From assembly GCF_022398325.1 (NCBI RefSeq), contig NZ_JAKEVD010000007.1:125234-189233 (forward strand): a stretch of 64,000 bases of DNA. The letters are read 5' to 3'. Position numbers and translations under genes: made by a program. The notes below the pieces were generated by a model. That model ran no database searches. It saw nothing but the letters and a program-made list of their open reading frames with translations, and was not told the DNA's origin. Of this stretch, positions 52,789 to 63,562 are shown piece after piece; positions within the stretch are counted from its first letter, which is position 1; the number at the start of each line of letters is the position of its first letter. Source of the stretch: Shewanella sp. Isolate13. Its GTDB lineage: Bacteria; Pseudomonadota; Gammaproteobacteria; Enterobacterales; Shewanellaceae.

Positions 52789-54612
52789 ATGGATCAGGCC
52801 GTACTCGATAATTCAGTCGATCAGTTAGCTTCCACCCTTCAGTCGGTATTTGGTTACCGTACTTTTAGAGAGGGTCAGAGGGAGGTGATTGAGCAGATCT
52901 GTGCGGGACAAGACTGTCTGGTGATCATGCCGACCGGTGGCGGTAAGAGCCTGTGTTATCAACTGCCCGCTATAGTCTTACCTGGCTTGACTGTGGTGGT
53001 CTCTCCCTTGATCTCCTTGATGAAAGATCAGGTGGACAGCCTTATTCAGACTGGCGTATCGGCCGCTTACCTGAACTCATCTCAACCAAGAGAAGAGAGC
53101 CTGCAGGTGCTGCAAAAGATGCGTTATGGCGAGCTTAAGTTGCTTTACGTATCGCCAGAGCGTTTGTTGCAGGCAAGTTTTATCGACCGCCTGCATGAAC
53201 TCAATGTGTCGTTATTTGCCATTGATGAAGCGCACTGTATCTCACAATGGGGTCATGATTTTAGGCCTGAATATGCTGCGTTAGGGCGTTTACGTCAGCA
53301 GTTCCCTCAGGTGCCGATCATGGCGCTCACCGCGACCGCTGATAAGGCGACACGAACCGATATTTGTGAACGTTTAACCATTACGCCACACTCTTTACTA
53401 ACGAGTTTCGACCGCCCCAATATCCGTTATACCGTGGCTGAAAAGCTCAATGCGGCTAATCAGTTGCGCCAGTTTATCGCTGCGCAAAATGGCAGTAGTG
53501 GCATCGTATATTGCAGTAGTCGCCGCAGAGTGGATGAGGTCGCCGAGCGTCTTCGTCTACAGGGCTATCAAGCCGAGGCCTATCATGCGGGCAAGACTCA
53601 GGAAGAGCGTGCAGAAGTACAAGATAAATTCCTAAAAGATCAGCTCGATATTGTTGTGGCTACCGTTGCCTTTGGTATGGGGATTAACAAGTCTAACGTG
53701 CGCTATGTGGTGCATTACGACATCCCTAAGAGCGTTGAGGCTTACTATCAGGAAACCGGTCGTGCAGGCCGAGACGGCTTAGACTCTGAGGCATTAATGT
53801 TGTTCGATCCTGCCGATATCGGCCGAGTGAGACACCTGATTGAGCAGGCTGAGCCGGGACCGCAGCAACAGGTGGAGTTTCACAAGCTCAATACCATGGC
53901 CGCCTTTGCCGAGGCGCAGACCTGTCGCCGCCAAGTGTTACTGCACTACTTCGACGAGAGTGCGCAAAAGGCCTGTGGTAACTGTGATATCTGCCTAGAT
54001 CCGCCGAAGAAATACAACGGTATTCAAGATGCACAAAAGGTGTTGTCCTGTATCTACCGTATGGGTCAGCGTTTTGGCATTAATCATCTAATCGAGGTGC
54101 TACGAGGCTCTAAATCTGCCAGTGTGATTGAGCGTGGTCATGACAAGTTATCGACTTGGGGGATTGGCAAGGAGAAGAGTCACGAGCATTGGCTTAGCGT
54201 TATTCGTCAGCTGATCCATTTAGGCCTAGCTAATCAGGATATTACCCGTGGCTCCTCGGTGACACTAAACCCATCGGCCAGAGCGGTACTAAAAGGTGAA
54301 GTTGAGTTGCTGCTTGCGGAGCCAAGAATCGTGATTCAAACCACTAAGCGCAGAAGTGCCAATCCTCGTGCTCCACTCAATTATGATCGTAAGCTATTTG
54401 CAAGGCTTAAGTTGTTACGCCGTACGCTGGCAGAGGAGCTAGATGTGCCACCTTACTTAGTCTTTAACGATGCGACGTTAGCGGAAATGGCTGCCATATT
54501 GCCAACCAGCCCAGGTGAAATGCTTGCGGTAAACGGTGTGGGTGAGCGTAAGCTTGAGCGATTTGGTGGAGAGTTTTTAGATGAAATCGCCGATTACCTT
54601 GCCGAAGGTTAG
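52789..54612 (+). CDS. recQ: ATP-dependent DNA helicase RecQ
   Basis: This 607-residue 3'-5' helicase has Walker A MPTGGGKSLCYQ (about residues 47-58), DEAH (IDEAHCISQWGHDFRPEY), motif VI QETGRAGRDG, the zinc cluster (CRRQVLLHYF...CGNCDICLDP), winged helix and a C-terminal HRDC domain. It is full length (609 in E. coli). It ends seven bases before the convergent TPR gene. Confidence 0.97.
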   Translation: MDQAVLDNSVDQLASTLQSVFGYRTFREGQREVIEQICAGQDCLVIMPTGGGKSLCYQLPAIVLPGLTVVVSPLISLMKDQVDSLIQTGVSAAYLNSSQPREESLQVLQKMRYGELKLLYVSPERLLQASFIDRLHELNVSLFAIDEAHCISQWGHDFRPEYAALGRLRQQFPQVPIMALTATADKATRTDICERLTITPHSLLTSFDRPNIRYTVAEKLNAANQLRQFIAAQNGSSGIVYCSSRRRVDEVAERLRLQGYQAEAYHAGKTQEERAEVQDKFLKDQLDIVVATVAFGMGINKSNVRYVVHYDIPKSVEAYYQETGRAGRDGLDSEALMLFDPADIGRVRHLIEQAEPGPQQQVEFHKLNTMAAFAEAQTCRRQVLLHYFDESAQKACGNCDICLDPPKKYNGIQDAQKVLSCIYRMGQRFGINHLIEVLRGSKSASVIERGHDKLSTWGIGKEKSHEHWLSVIRQLIHLGLANQDITRGSSVTLNPSARAVLKGEVELLLAEPRIVIQTTKRRSANPRAPLNYDRKLFARLKLLRRTLAEELDVPPYLVFNDATLAEMAAILPTSPGEMLAVNGVGERKLERFGGEFLDEIADYLAEG

Positions 54613-54619
54613 TTCGTTA

Positions 54620-56377
54620 TTAATTAAGGCTAACTGGCTTTTTCCTTCTTAATTGGCTAACTCTGGCGCGCTTAATCATCGACTGCAAGCTGTCAAATTG
54701 CTGCATGCTGGCAAGGCCAATATTAACTTTGCTTTCACTTTCCCATAGTTCAATTGTTCCAGTTAACTGCTGGATGACATTGTTAGCCCTCACTTCTGAC
54801 GTGTGAGGCAACATGATGAGCAGTTGTTCTTCAGCCCCTAACAGCGTTAGATCTTGCTCCCTAAGTTTTGTCTTTAACTGCTCAATCATTGCCGGCAGCT
54901 CGCGGCTTAACATTCCGCTGGTATCGAGAACCAGTAATGACAGGGGATAGCCCGCCTGCTTACTGATATTGAGCATATCTTCGAGCTTCTGCACGCCTGT
55001 CGCATTAGGCTTAATTGAAATCGGCCTATCGATCACTTTAGCGGTTTTAGGTGAGCGCTTACGACTCCAGAATATAAAGATAGCAAAGCTACACAGAATC
55101 AATAGCGCGGGGAGTACTGAGGCGGGTAAAACCGAGGTGGGGATTACTGCCGCAGTGGCATTTTTTTGTTCGTAGGAGAGCTGCTTTTGACGGCTTAGAT
55201 CTGATTTTAAATAGGAGAGCCAAATTCTTTGAATAAAGAGGGTTTCATTTTCAGCAGCTTGGAACTGTTTCAACTGATAATCATAGGCCAGCTCATAGTT
55301 CTGCTTAGAGGCGAAGTATTTTGCCAGTACGGCATAACAAAGCTTAAGATCTGTATATAGTTTTTTTTGTTTCGCTATCCCAATTGCTTCGTTCATTTGT
55401 TCAAGACCGAGCCGCTCCTCATCTTGAGCTAGGTTTACTTGCGCCAGTATATGCAACGCTCCTATGGTTGCATTGGTATTAGCCTCTTTCTTGAAGGTGT
55501 TGATGCTGAGGCGTAATAACTGTTCTGCGCTGCTGTATTTGCCACTGCTAAAATCGATAAAGGCGATCTGTTTATAGGCATTGGCCAGCTCAAATGAACT
55601 ACCTAATTCGGCTAGCTTGCCACGGGCAGCTTGAATGTACTCTTCTCGCAGCTCATCTTGCTGGTTGAGCTGGGCGATCTTAGCGGCATCGATCGACAAG
55701 TTTAGGGCGATTTTTCCTCCCGAGAGTGGATCGGTAAGTGCCTTATCTAAGAAGAGCCGTGCCTGTTTAGGTTCTCCCTCCTTTATCATCAATTTCGCCA
55801 TGGCAATATTTAAATAGGCAATAGGGGTTAGCAACCAGTGCTCATTTTGCTTGCTAACTTGCGGGTAGAGATCCAGCGCTAGACGCAGATCTTCTATTGC
55901 GGTGTCATTGTGTTGTACCTGTGCGTCAAGCTGGCTTCTGATCCATAACCCATTAATGAGTGCTTGCGGTTGCTCTAAGCGGCGTGACATAGCAATCGCC
56001 GAGTGAATTAGCGGTAATGCTTGTTGGTAGTTGCCATAGTTAAGATAGGCTTGAGCCATACAGTTGAGAAAGTAGGGGCGGGCTTCATCGAGTCTTAACT
56101 GCTTCGCTTTTGCTTGATTGAGTCGAGCTAAGTTTAATGCTGCCGCATTCTCGCCAAGTTGTAGATAGGCCTCGCACTTAAATGCATTTATGCGTAACGC
56201 TATGGCGTTCGGGTTTAAATTAGCATGGAGGTTTTGTTCAATATCATTAATGCTAGTTAACGCTTCGCTGGGATATTGAAATACTGAGATATTAAGTTGG
56301 TCTAGCTGCTCTAGTGTTAAGGAATACGCAGGCGAAAGCCACAGCATAAAGCTGAGGATTATGAGGCGAAAATCCAT
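54620..56377 (-). CDS. TPR protein with membrane anchor and degenerate GGDEF-like C-terminal domain
   Basis: This protein has about 585 residues, taking ATG 56377 so that a signal peptide (MDFRLIILSFMLWLSPAYS) begins the protein; starts at 56458 or 56431 are possible. Many tetratricopeptide-like helices fill residues about 20-390. A transmembrane helix (SVLPALLILCSFAIFIFW, about 424-441) follows. The last 130 residues resemble a GGDEF domain, but the active motif has become GAEEQLLIMLPHT, so no diguanylate cyclase activity is expected. It probably senses periplasmic signals. Confidence 0.72.
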   Translation of the reverse strand: MDFRLIILSFMLWLSPAYSLTLEQLDQLNISVFQYPSEALTSINDIEQNLHANLNPNAIALRINAFKCEAYLQLGENAAALNLARLNQAKAKQLRLDEARPYFLNCMAQAYLNYGNYQQALPLIHSAIAMSRRLEQPQALINGLWIRSQLDAQVQHNDTAIEDLRLALDLYPQVSKQNEHWLLTPIAYLNIAMAKLMIKEGEPKQARLFLDKALTDPLSGGKIALNLSIDAAKIAQLNQQDELREEYIQAARGKLAELGSSFELANAYKQIAFIDFSSGKYSSAEQLLRLSINTFKKEANTNATIGALHILAQVNLAQDEERLGLEQMNEAIGIAKQKKLYTDLKLCYAVLAKYFASKQNYELAYDYQLKQFQAAENETLFIQRIWLSYLKSDLSRQKQLSYEQKNATAAVIPTSVLPASVLPALLILCSFAIFIFWSRKRSPKTAKVIDRPISIKPNATGVQKLEDMLNISKQAGYPLSLLVLDTSGMLSRELPAMIEQLKTKLREQDLTLLGAEEQLLIMLPHTSEVRANNVIQQLTGTIELWESESKVNIGLASMQQFDSLQSMIKRARVSQLRRKKPVSLN

Positions 56378-56619
56378 TTTGAAACGCTTCAGTAGGGAAT
56401 CCTTATCCGCTTTCTCCAACTTAAGCCGCATTATAACGAATCTAAATAAAAGATGCATAAAAAGCTTGAGGCGCGAGAATATTGCGACATACCTGCATAA
56501 TGCATGCTCTGTTGATAATAAAAGGCGTGTAAGTTTGTTTTTGCGCTATTATCCATCTTTTTTGTGGTTTTTGTGAGCAATAATAAGCTTGAAAATAACT
56601 TTAGTAAGCGAATTTATGG

Positions 56620-56648
56620 TTGACACCGATGTCTATGCAAGTTAAAAA
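56620..56648 (+). promoter_or_regulatory. Promoter of the leu operon
   Basis: TTGACA (56620-56625), a 17-base spacer and TAAAAA (56643-56648) precede the leader peptide by about 50 bases. Confidence 0.6.
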
Positions 56649-56702
56649 TTAACCGACTCAACAGCGGTGTTGAGCATATTTATTTAATTAGGTTGAATAA
56701 AA

Positions 56703-56774
56703 GTGAAGAAGTATACCAATGCACTACTAGGACTCCTTATTCTCATTCTCGCAGACCCTGCGCGGAGGACTTAG
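56703..56774 (+). CDS. leuL: leu operon leader peptide
   Basis: This 23-residue peptide from GTG contains the run LLGLLILIL with six Leu codons (two CTA, three CTC, one CTT), ending TAG 56772-56774. It is followed by a terminator and leuA, the standard leucine attenuation layout. Ribosome stalling at the Leu codons when charged tRNA-Leu is scarce would prevent termination. A strong Shine-Dalgarno is not seen. Confidence 0.8.
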   Translation: MKKYTNALLGLLILILADPARRT

Positions 56775-56807
56775 TGCTATACGCTTTAAAATAAGCCTGC
56801 ATTAATA

Positions 56808-56836
56808 AACCCCGCATATAGAGCGGGGTTTTTTGT
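56808..56836 (+). terminator. leu attenuator terminator
   Basis: AACCCCGC-ATATAGA-GCGGGGTT is followed by TTTTG. It is 34 bases after the leader peptide stop and 63 bases before leuA. Confidence 0.85.
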
Positions 56837-56898
56837 ATTTTAATCGTAACAAGCAGAGTGAACACATAACGGAACAGTGATGTTCAATGGAGAGATAG

Positions 56899-58470
56899 AT
56901 GTCTAACCGAGTGATTATATTTGATACCACCCTACGTGATGGTGAACAAGCATTAGCGGCAAGCTTAACGGTTAAGGAAAAACTTCAGATTGCACTCGCG
57001 TTAGAGCGTCTTGGTGTCGATGTGATGGAAGTGGGCTTTCCAGTTTCCTCTCCAGGGGACTTCGAATCGGTACAAACCATTGCTAAGACAGTTAAAAATA
57101 GCCGCGTTTGTGCGCTATCGCGGGCGTTAGAGAAAGACATTGATGCTGCGGCGCAGGCGTTATCGGTGGCAGAGCAGTTCCGTATTCATACCTTTATTTC
57201 AACTTCGACGATTCATGTTGAGAGTAAGTTGAAGCGCTCATTCGATCAGGTGCTTGATATGGCGGTTGGGGCAGTGAAGTATGCTCGCCGCTTTACCGAT
57301 GATGTTGAGTTCTCCTGTGAAGATGCTGGGCGTACGCCTATCGATAACTTGTGTCGTATGGTGGAGGAAGCCATTAAGGCGGGCGCGCGGACCATTAATA
57401 TCCCTGACACCGTCGGTTATACGGTACCGAGCGAATTTGGCGGCATCATTCAGACGCTGTTTAATCGCGTTCCCAATATCGATCAGGCGGTGATCTCGGT
57501 GCATTGCCATGACGACTTAGGCCTGTCGGTTGCTAACTCTATTACTGCCGTACAGCATGGTGCTCGCCAAATCGAGTGTACCGTAAATGGCATTGGTGAA
57601 CGTGCGGGTAACTGCTCGCTAGAAGAGATCGCCATGATCCTATCGACCCGTAAGGGGGAGTTAGGACTAGAGACAGGCATTAACGCCAAAGAGATCCACC
57701 GCACATCAAGCCTAGTCAGCCAACTATGCAATATGCCGGTGCAGGCGAATAAGGCCATAGTTGGCGCTAATGCATTCACCCACTCTTCGGGCATTCATCA
57801 AGATGGCATGCTAAAAGCGCAAAACACCTACGAGATCATGACGCCTGAAAGCATTGGCTTAAATCGTAATAACTTGAATATGACTTCACGCTCAGGGCGC
57901 CATGTGATTAAACATCGTATGACAGAGCTTGGTTACGGTGAGCAAGACTATGATATGGATGTTTTGTATGAAGAGTTTTTGGCACTAGCAGATAAGAAGG
58001 GCCAAGTGTTTGATTACGATCTTGAGGCATTGGCCTTTATGGAGGCACAGGCTGAAGCGGATGATCACTTTAAGTTGCAGCAGTTAGTGGTGCATTCCGA
58101 CTCTACAGAGGGCAGTGCGACGGCAACGGTAAAGGTTGCTATTGACGGCGAAATCATTACCGAAGCCGCGACAGGCAATGGCCCTGTCGATGCGGCCTAT
58201 AAGGCCGTTGCCCGTGCCAGTGGCTGTGAAATCAATATTACCAGTTATCAGTTAAGCGCAAAGGGCGAGGGGCAAAATGCCTTAGGTCAGGTGGATATCA
58301 CCGCTAACTATCAGCAGCAAAACTTCCACGGTGTCGGCCTTGCGACCGATGTGGTTGAGGCATCGGCTAAGGCGTTAATTCATGTGATGAACCTAACTTG
58401 GCGCGCCGACAAAGTCGCCGATTGTAAGCAGCGCATTAAACAGAATCAGCAAGAGTTCGGCGGTGTGTAA
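56899..58470 (+). CDS. leuA: 2-isopropylmalate synthase
   Basis: This 523-residue enzyme condenses 2-ketoisovalerate with acetyl-CoA. The N-terminal TIM barrel starts [14 protein letters not shown], with metal ligands in [13 protein letters not shown], and the C-terminal domain is the leucine-feedback LeuA dimer domain. Length is typical (523 in E. coli). Transcription is controlled by the upstream attenuator. Confidence 0.97.
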   Translation: MSNRVIIFDTTLRDGEQALAASLTVKEKLQIALALERLGVDVMEVGFPVSSPGDFESVQTIAKTVKNSRVCALSRALEKDIDAAAQALSVAEQFRIHTFISTSTIHVESKLKRSFDQVLDMAVGAVKYARRFTDDVEFSCEDAGRTPIDNLCRMVEEAIKAGARTINIPDTVGYTVPSEFGGIIQTLFNRVPNIDQAVISVHCHDDLGLSVANSITAVQHGARQIECTVNGIGERAGNCSLEEIAMILSTRKGELGLETGINAKEIHRTSSLVSQLCNMPVQANKAIVGANAFTHSSGIHQDGMLKAQNTYEIMTPESIGLNRNNLNMTSRSGRHVIKHRMTELGYGEQDYDMDVLYEEFLALADKKGQVFDYDLEALAFMEAQAEADDHFKLQQLVVHSDSTEGSATATVKVAIDGEIITEAATGNGPVDAAYKAVARASGCEINITSYQLSAKGEGQNALGQVDITANYQQQNFHGVGLATDVVEASAKALIHVMNLTWRADKVADCKQRIKQNQQEFGGV

Positions 58471-58536
58471 GCTGACGAATTGCCCCTAATAGCTATGAGC
58501 GCAAGAATAAGTCTAAAGAATAAAATTGAAGAATAA

Positions 58537-59652
<1,116 letters not shown>

Positions 59653-59654
59653 TC

Positions 59655-61055
59655 ATGGCTAAGACACTTTATGAGAAAGTATGGGACAGTCATGTGGTCG
59701 TTGCCGCTCAAGGTGAGGCGCCGATCATCTATGTCGATAGGCACTTAGTGCATGAGGTGACCTCGCCGCAGGCTTTTAGTGGATTAAAAGTAGCTGGCCG
59801 TCAGTTACGTGCGCCAGAGAAAACCTTCGCCACCATGGATCACAATACATCAACCATCAGCGCCAGTTTAGATGCGCTAAGCCCGATGGCCCGTACTCAG
59901 GTTGAAACTCTAGAGCGAAACTGTAAAGAGTTTGGTGTACGTCTTTATGATATCCACCATAAAAATCAAGGTATTGTGCATGTGATGGGCCCCGAGCTTG
60001 GCATTACTCTGCCGGGCACTGTCATCGTGTGTGGCGATTCGCATACCGCCACTCATGGCGCCTTTGGTGCGTTAGCATTTGGTATTGGTACCTCGGAAGT
60101 TGAGCATGTGATGGCGACGCAGACACTGCGTCAGCTAAAAGCCAAGACGATGAAGATTGAGGTTCGTGGCCATGTGGCTCCGGGGATCACTGCTAAAGAT
60201 ATCGTGCTTGCCATCATAGGTAAGATAGGTATGGACGGCGGTACAGGCTATGTGGTCGAGTTCTGTGGTGAGGCGATAGAAGCCTTGTCGATGGAAGGGC
60301 GTATGACGGTCTGTAACATGGCCATCGAGATGGGCGCAAAGGCGGGCATGATAGCCCCTGATGCGACAACAGCCGAATACCTCGAAGGGCGAGAGTTTGC
60401 ACCTAAAGGTGAAAGCTGGAGCCAAGCCATTGCCGCTTGGGAACAGCTAAAAACTGACGAGGGGGCAGTATTTGATGCCACTGTAGTGCTGGATGCTAAA
60501 GACATCGCGCCGCAACTGACTTGGGGAACCAATCCGGGGCAAGTCGTTGCGATCGATCAGCTAGTACCTAACCCCGCTGATGCGACCAATGCCACTGTGC
60601 GTAACAGTATCGAGAAGGCGCTAGAGTACGTTGACTTAACCGCGGGCACCTTGATGACAGATGTCAGCATCAATAAGGTCTTTATTGGTTCCTGCACTAA
60701 TTCCCGTATTGAAGATCTGCGTGCCGCAGCCGTGCATGCCAAAGGCCGTAAGGTTGCCGATGGCGTTAAGGCCATTGTGGTGCCGGGCTCAGGGCTAGTT
60801 AAAGAGCAAGCGGAAGCTGAAGGCTTAGATAAGATCTTCTTAGAAGCCGGCTTTGAATGGCGCCTACCTGGATGCTCCATGTGTTTGGCGATGAACGATG
60901 ATAAGTTGGAAGCGGGCGATCGCTGCGCGTCGACCAGTAATCGTAATTTTGAAGGTAGGCAGGGGCGTGGTAGCCGCACTCATTTGGTGAGCCCCGCTAT
61001 GGCGGCAGCAGCTGCGGTCGCTGGTCACTTTGTAGATATTCGCAAACCGTATTAG
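59655..61055 (+). CDS. leuC: Isopropylmalate isomerase large subunit
   Basis: This 466-residue [4Fe-4S] subunit has [20 protein letters not shown] and the cluster cysteines [13 protein letters not shown] and [10 protein letters not shown]. The gene starts two bases after leuB ends. It dehydrates and rehydrates isopropylmalate with LeuD. Confidence 0.97.
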   Translation: MAKTLYEKVWDSHVVVAAQGEAPIIYVDRHLVHEVTSPQAFSGLKVAGRQLRAPEKTFATMDHNTSTISASLDALSPMARTQVETLERNCKEFGVRLYDIHHKNQGIVHVMGPELGITLPGTVIVCGDSHTATHGAFGALAFGIGTSEVEHVMATQTLRQLKAKTMKIEVRGHVAPGITAKDIVLAIIGKIGMDGGTGYVVEFCGEAIEALSMEGRMTVCNMAIEMGAKAGMIAPDATTAEYLEGREFAPKGESWSQAIAAWEQLKTDEGAVFDATVVLDAKDIAPQLTWGTNPGQVVAIDQLVPNPADATNATVRNSIEKALEYVDLTAGTLMTDVSINKVFIGSCTNSRIEDLRAAAVHAKGRKVADGVKAIVVPGSGLVKEQAEAEGLDKIFLEAGFEWRLPGCSMCLAMNDDKLEAGDRCASTSNRNFEGRQGRGSRTHLVSPAMAAAAAVAGHFVDIRKPY

Positions 61056-61064
61056 GAGCAAGTC

Positions 61065-61670
61065 ATGCAACCATTTATCACACACACAGGGCTTGCGGTT
61101 ATCATTGATAGTGCAAACGTGGATACCGACCAGATCATCCCTAAGCAATTTCTCTCTAAGGTGACTCGTGACGGTTTTGGTGTACACCTTTTTCACGACT
61201 GGCGCTATCTAGATGACGCAGGTGATAAGCCAAACCCAGACTTTAATCTGAACAAGCCACGCTATCAGGGCGCTTCTATTTTAGTGTCACAAGAAAACTT
61301 TGGTTGTGGCTCGAGTCGAGAGCATGCGCCTTGGGCCTTAGCTGACTTTGGCTTGAAAGTGATTATTGCGCCGAGCTTTGCCGATATCTTCTATGGAAAC
61401 TCCATTAACAACGGCTTGCTGCCTGTTAAGTTGGCGGATGCTGAGGTGCAGCAGCTAATGGCAGAGGTTGATGCCAAAGAGGGGGCTGAAATCAATGTCG
61501 ATTTACAGGCGCTGACTGTGACATCACCTTCTGGTAGCGTGTTTAGTTTCGAGATTGCTGAGTCGGCAAGGCATAACCTGCTGAACGGGCTTGATGCGAT
61601 TGGTTTGACACTGTCACATGCCGATACAATTGAAAATTATGAAGCAAACATTCCCGCATGGAGAGCATAA
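61065..61670 (+). CDS. leuD: Isopropylmalate isomerase small subunit
   Basis: This 201-residue subunit has [19 protein letters not shown] at the start and [15 protein letters not shown]. It is the last gene of leuABCD, ten bases after leuC. A terminator follows. Confidence 0.97.
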   Translation: MQPFITHTGLAVIIDSANVDTDQIIPKQFLSKVTRDGFGVHLFHDWRYLDDAGDKPNPDFNLNKPRYQGASILVSQENFGCGSSREHAPWALADFGLKVIIAPSFADIFYGNSINNGLLPVKLADAEVQQLMAEVDAKEGAEINVDLQALTVTSPSGSVFSFEIAESARHNLLNGLDAIGLTLSHADTIENYEANIPAWRA

Positions 61671-61685
61671 TAGCACTAAAATTTA

Positions 61686-61699
61686 GTGTACACGTGTAC
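61686..61699. promoter_or_regulatory. Palindrome GTGTACACGTGTAC, first copy
   Basis: GTACACGTGTAC (61688-61699) is a perfect 12-bp palindrome. GTGTACACGTGT is repeated at 61875-61886. It resembles the FabR-type site (core TACACGTGTA) as I remember it. It lies between leuD and its terminator. Confidence 0.4.
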
Positions 61700-61717
61700 C
61701 GAGCATAAGTTTTATCG

Positions 61718-61758
61718 AAGCCATTTAGATATTTGTCTAAATGGCTTTTGTTTTTTTA
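61718..61758 (+). terminator. Terminator of the leu operon
   Basis: GCCATTTAGA-TATTTG-TCTAAATGGC (61720-61745) is followed by TTTTGTTTTTTT. Confidence 0.92.
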
Positions 61759-61874
61759 CTGAGGCAATGTTTTGTTGTTGATTGTATTTATTCGGTTTTT
61801 TTTTAATTGATGGTAATGAAAGAAGCTTGTTGAAAGTGGGTAGTGAATTGTGCTGTAAAACACCATTTAAATAG

Positions 61875-61886
61875 GTGTACACGTGT
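61875..61886. promoter_or_regulatory. Palindrome GTGTACACGTGT, second copy, upstream of fadL
   Basis: This is identical over 12 bases to the copy at 61686-61697, 189 bases away. It lies 285 bases before fadL in a T-rich gap with no gene (61759-62170). It may be a fatty-acid-responsive operator (FabR-like). Confidence 0.45.
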
Positions 61887-62170
61887 TTTTGGGTTTCAGC
61901 GCTTATATCTTGTTGTTTTTGTTTTGCTTAGTGTCTTGAGGTGTGTGTCCGATTTATCGCGTTCAGCGACGCTTTTGCTGGCTTTGTACCTCTAATTTCC
62001 ATGCTTAAATGTGACCTTTCCCTTCTTTTCTCTGTTTTGGGTGTTTTTTACTGGTTTTTTATGCTGTTTTTTATAAAGGTCTTGTAAAGATATTCTGCAG
62101 TTGTAAAATCGCCGCCATTAAAAAGTGGAGTTAATACTCTACTTCTTGTTTACATAATTAGAGATGACAG

Positions 62171-63484
62171 ATGAATAAGCGTTTAATTACTCTTGCTGTT
62201 AGTACAGCACTTTTGGGGACAGTTACACAGGTTCAAGCGGCTGGTTTTCAATTAGCTGAATACTCTGCAACGGGATTAGGTCGCGCGTATGCGGGTGAAG
62301 CGGCGATGGCCGATAACGCTGCTGTACAAAATCGCAACCCTGCGATGTTGACTTACCTTGAAGGTACGCAAATGACTACCGGCGCGATTTTGGTTATGCC
62401 AAACATCGATATCAATGGTGAAGTGACATATGTAGACGGCGTTAACCCTACTTCTGCAAAAGATATTGCTGGTGATGCTGTCGTGCCTAACTTCTACGTT
62501 TCGCACCAGTTAAATGAGCAGTGGTTCCTAGGTTTAGGTATTGGTAGTAACTTCGGTATGGCGACTGAGCTAGACGATGACTTCCGTGGTACTCAGTTCG
62601 GTAACGAAGCCTCTGTAACTACCGTTGAGATCAATCCAAATGTTGCTTACCGCATTAACGACCAGTTGAGCGTGGGCGCTGGTATTCGCTTCGTGTTGGG
62701 TGAAGGTAGCATTGGCGCTAAGAGCTCTGCTGATGTCACTCTTCCACCAGAGCTGGGTAACGCCATTCTTCCAAAAGGTACCACACTTAAGTATATGGAA
62801 GGTGATGATACGGCATGGGGCTGGCAGTTAGGTGGTGCGTGGCAGATTAATGCTAACAACCGTATCGGTCTTAACTACCGCTCTGCTGTTGATCTAAACC
62901 TTGAAGGCGAAGCAAACGGTTTAGCCTTTAATCCATTTGACCCTAGCATGAAACTAGACGGTTCGATGGAGCTGTCTTTACCAGCAACGGCTGAACTTGC
63001 GTCTTTCCACCAGTTAACAGACAAGTTAGCGATTCATGCAAGTGTTAACTGGACCGATTGGAGTTCATTTGAAAAGCTGGAAGCACAGATCCCTGCGCTT
63101 TCAAACCCTACTCAGTTGGTTAAGCAAGAAAATTGGGAAGATAGTTACCGCTTTGCTGTTGGCACGACATATCAGCTAAATGAGAAGATCTCTCTACGAG
63201 GCGGTGTAGCTTACGATAAGTCTGCTGTATCTGATGCAAACCGTACTCTAACTATCCCTGAAATGGATCGTTTATGGTTAAGTGCTGGTATGGGTTATGC
63301 CTTCAGTGACAACTTCGATATGGATCTAGGCTTTACCTATATCTTTGCTGACGAGTCACCAGTAGTTGAACCTCGTCCTGGTATCGACTCAGATCTATCT
63401 TCAGCACCATTTGGCGGTACTTTCTCTGGCACAACTAGCGGTAGCATCGCACTAGTTGGTGTTCAAGCGACTTACCGTTTCTAA
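62171..63484 (+). CDS. fadL: FadL-family outer-membrane long-chain fatty acid transporter
   Basis: This 437-residue precursor has a signal peptide (about residues 1-23, ending VQA). Mature FadL proteins begin with AGFQLAEYSATGLGRAYAGEAA and contain NPAMLT (here about residues 56-61), both present. The C-terminus ends with a beta-strand and Phe (GVQATYRF), the barrel-assembly signal. Length is normal (about 420-450). It imports long-chain fatty acids. The palindromic sites upstream may regulate it. Confidence 0.93.
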   Translation: MNKRLITLAVSTALLGTVTQVQAAGFQLAEYSATGLGRAYAGEAAMADNAAVQNRNPAMLTYLEGTQMTTGAILVMPNIDINGEVTYVDGVNPTSAKDIAGDAVVPNFYVSHQLNEQWFLGLGIGSNFGMATELDDDFRGTQFGNEASVTTVEINPNVAYRINDQLSVGAGIRFVLGEGSIGAKSSADVTLPPELGNAILPKGTTLKYMEGDDTAWGWQLGGAWQINANNRIGLNYRSAVDLNLEGEANGLAFNPFDPSMKLDGSMELSLPATAELASFHQLTDKLAIHASVNWTDWSSFEKLEAQIPALSNPTQLVKQENWEDSYRFAVGTTYQLNEKISLRGGVAYDKSAVSDANRTLTIPEMDRLWLSAGMGYAFSDNFDMDLGFTYIFADESPVVEPRPGIDSDLSSAPFGGTFSGTTSGSIALVGVQATYRF

Positions 63485-63562
63485 TATTTGTACTGACAGG
63501 TATTAATACGATAGGGCAGCCTTCGCGCAGCTCCTTGTAATCAAAAGCCTCGCATTTTGAAG

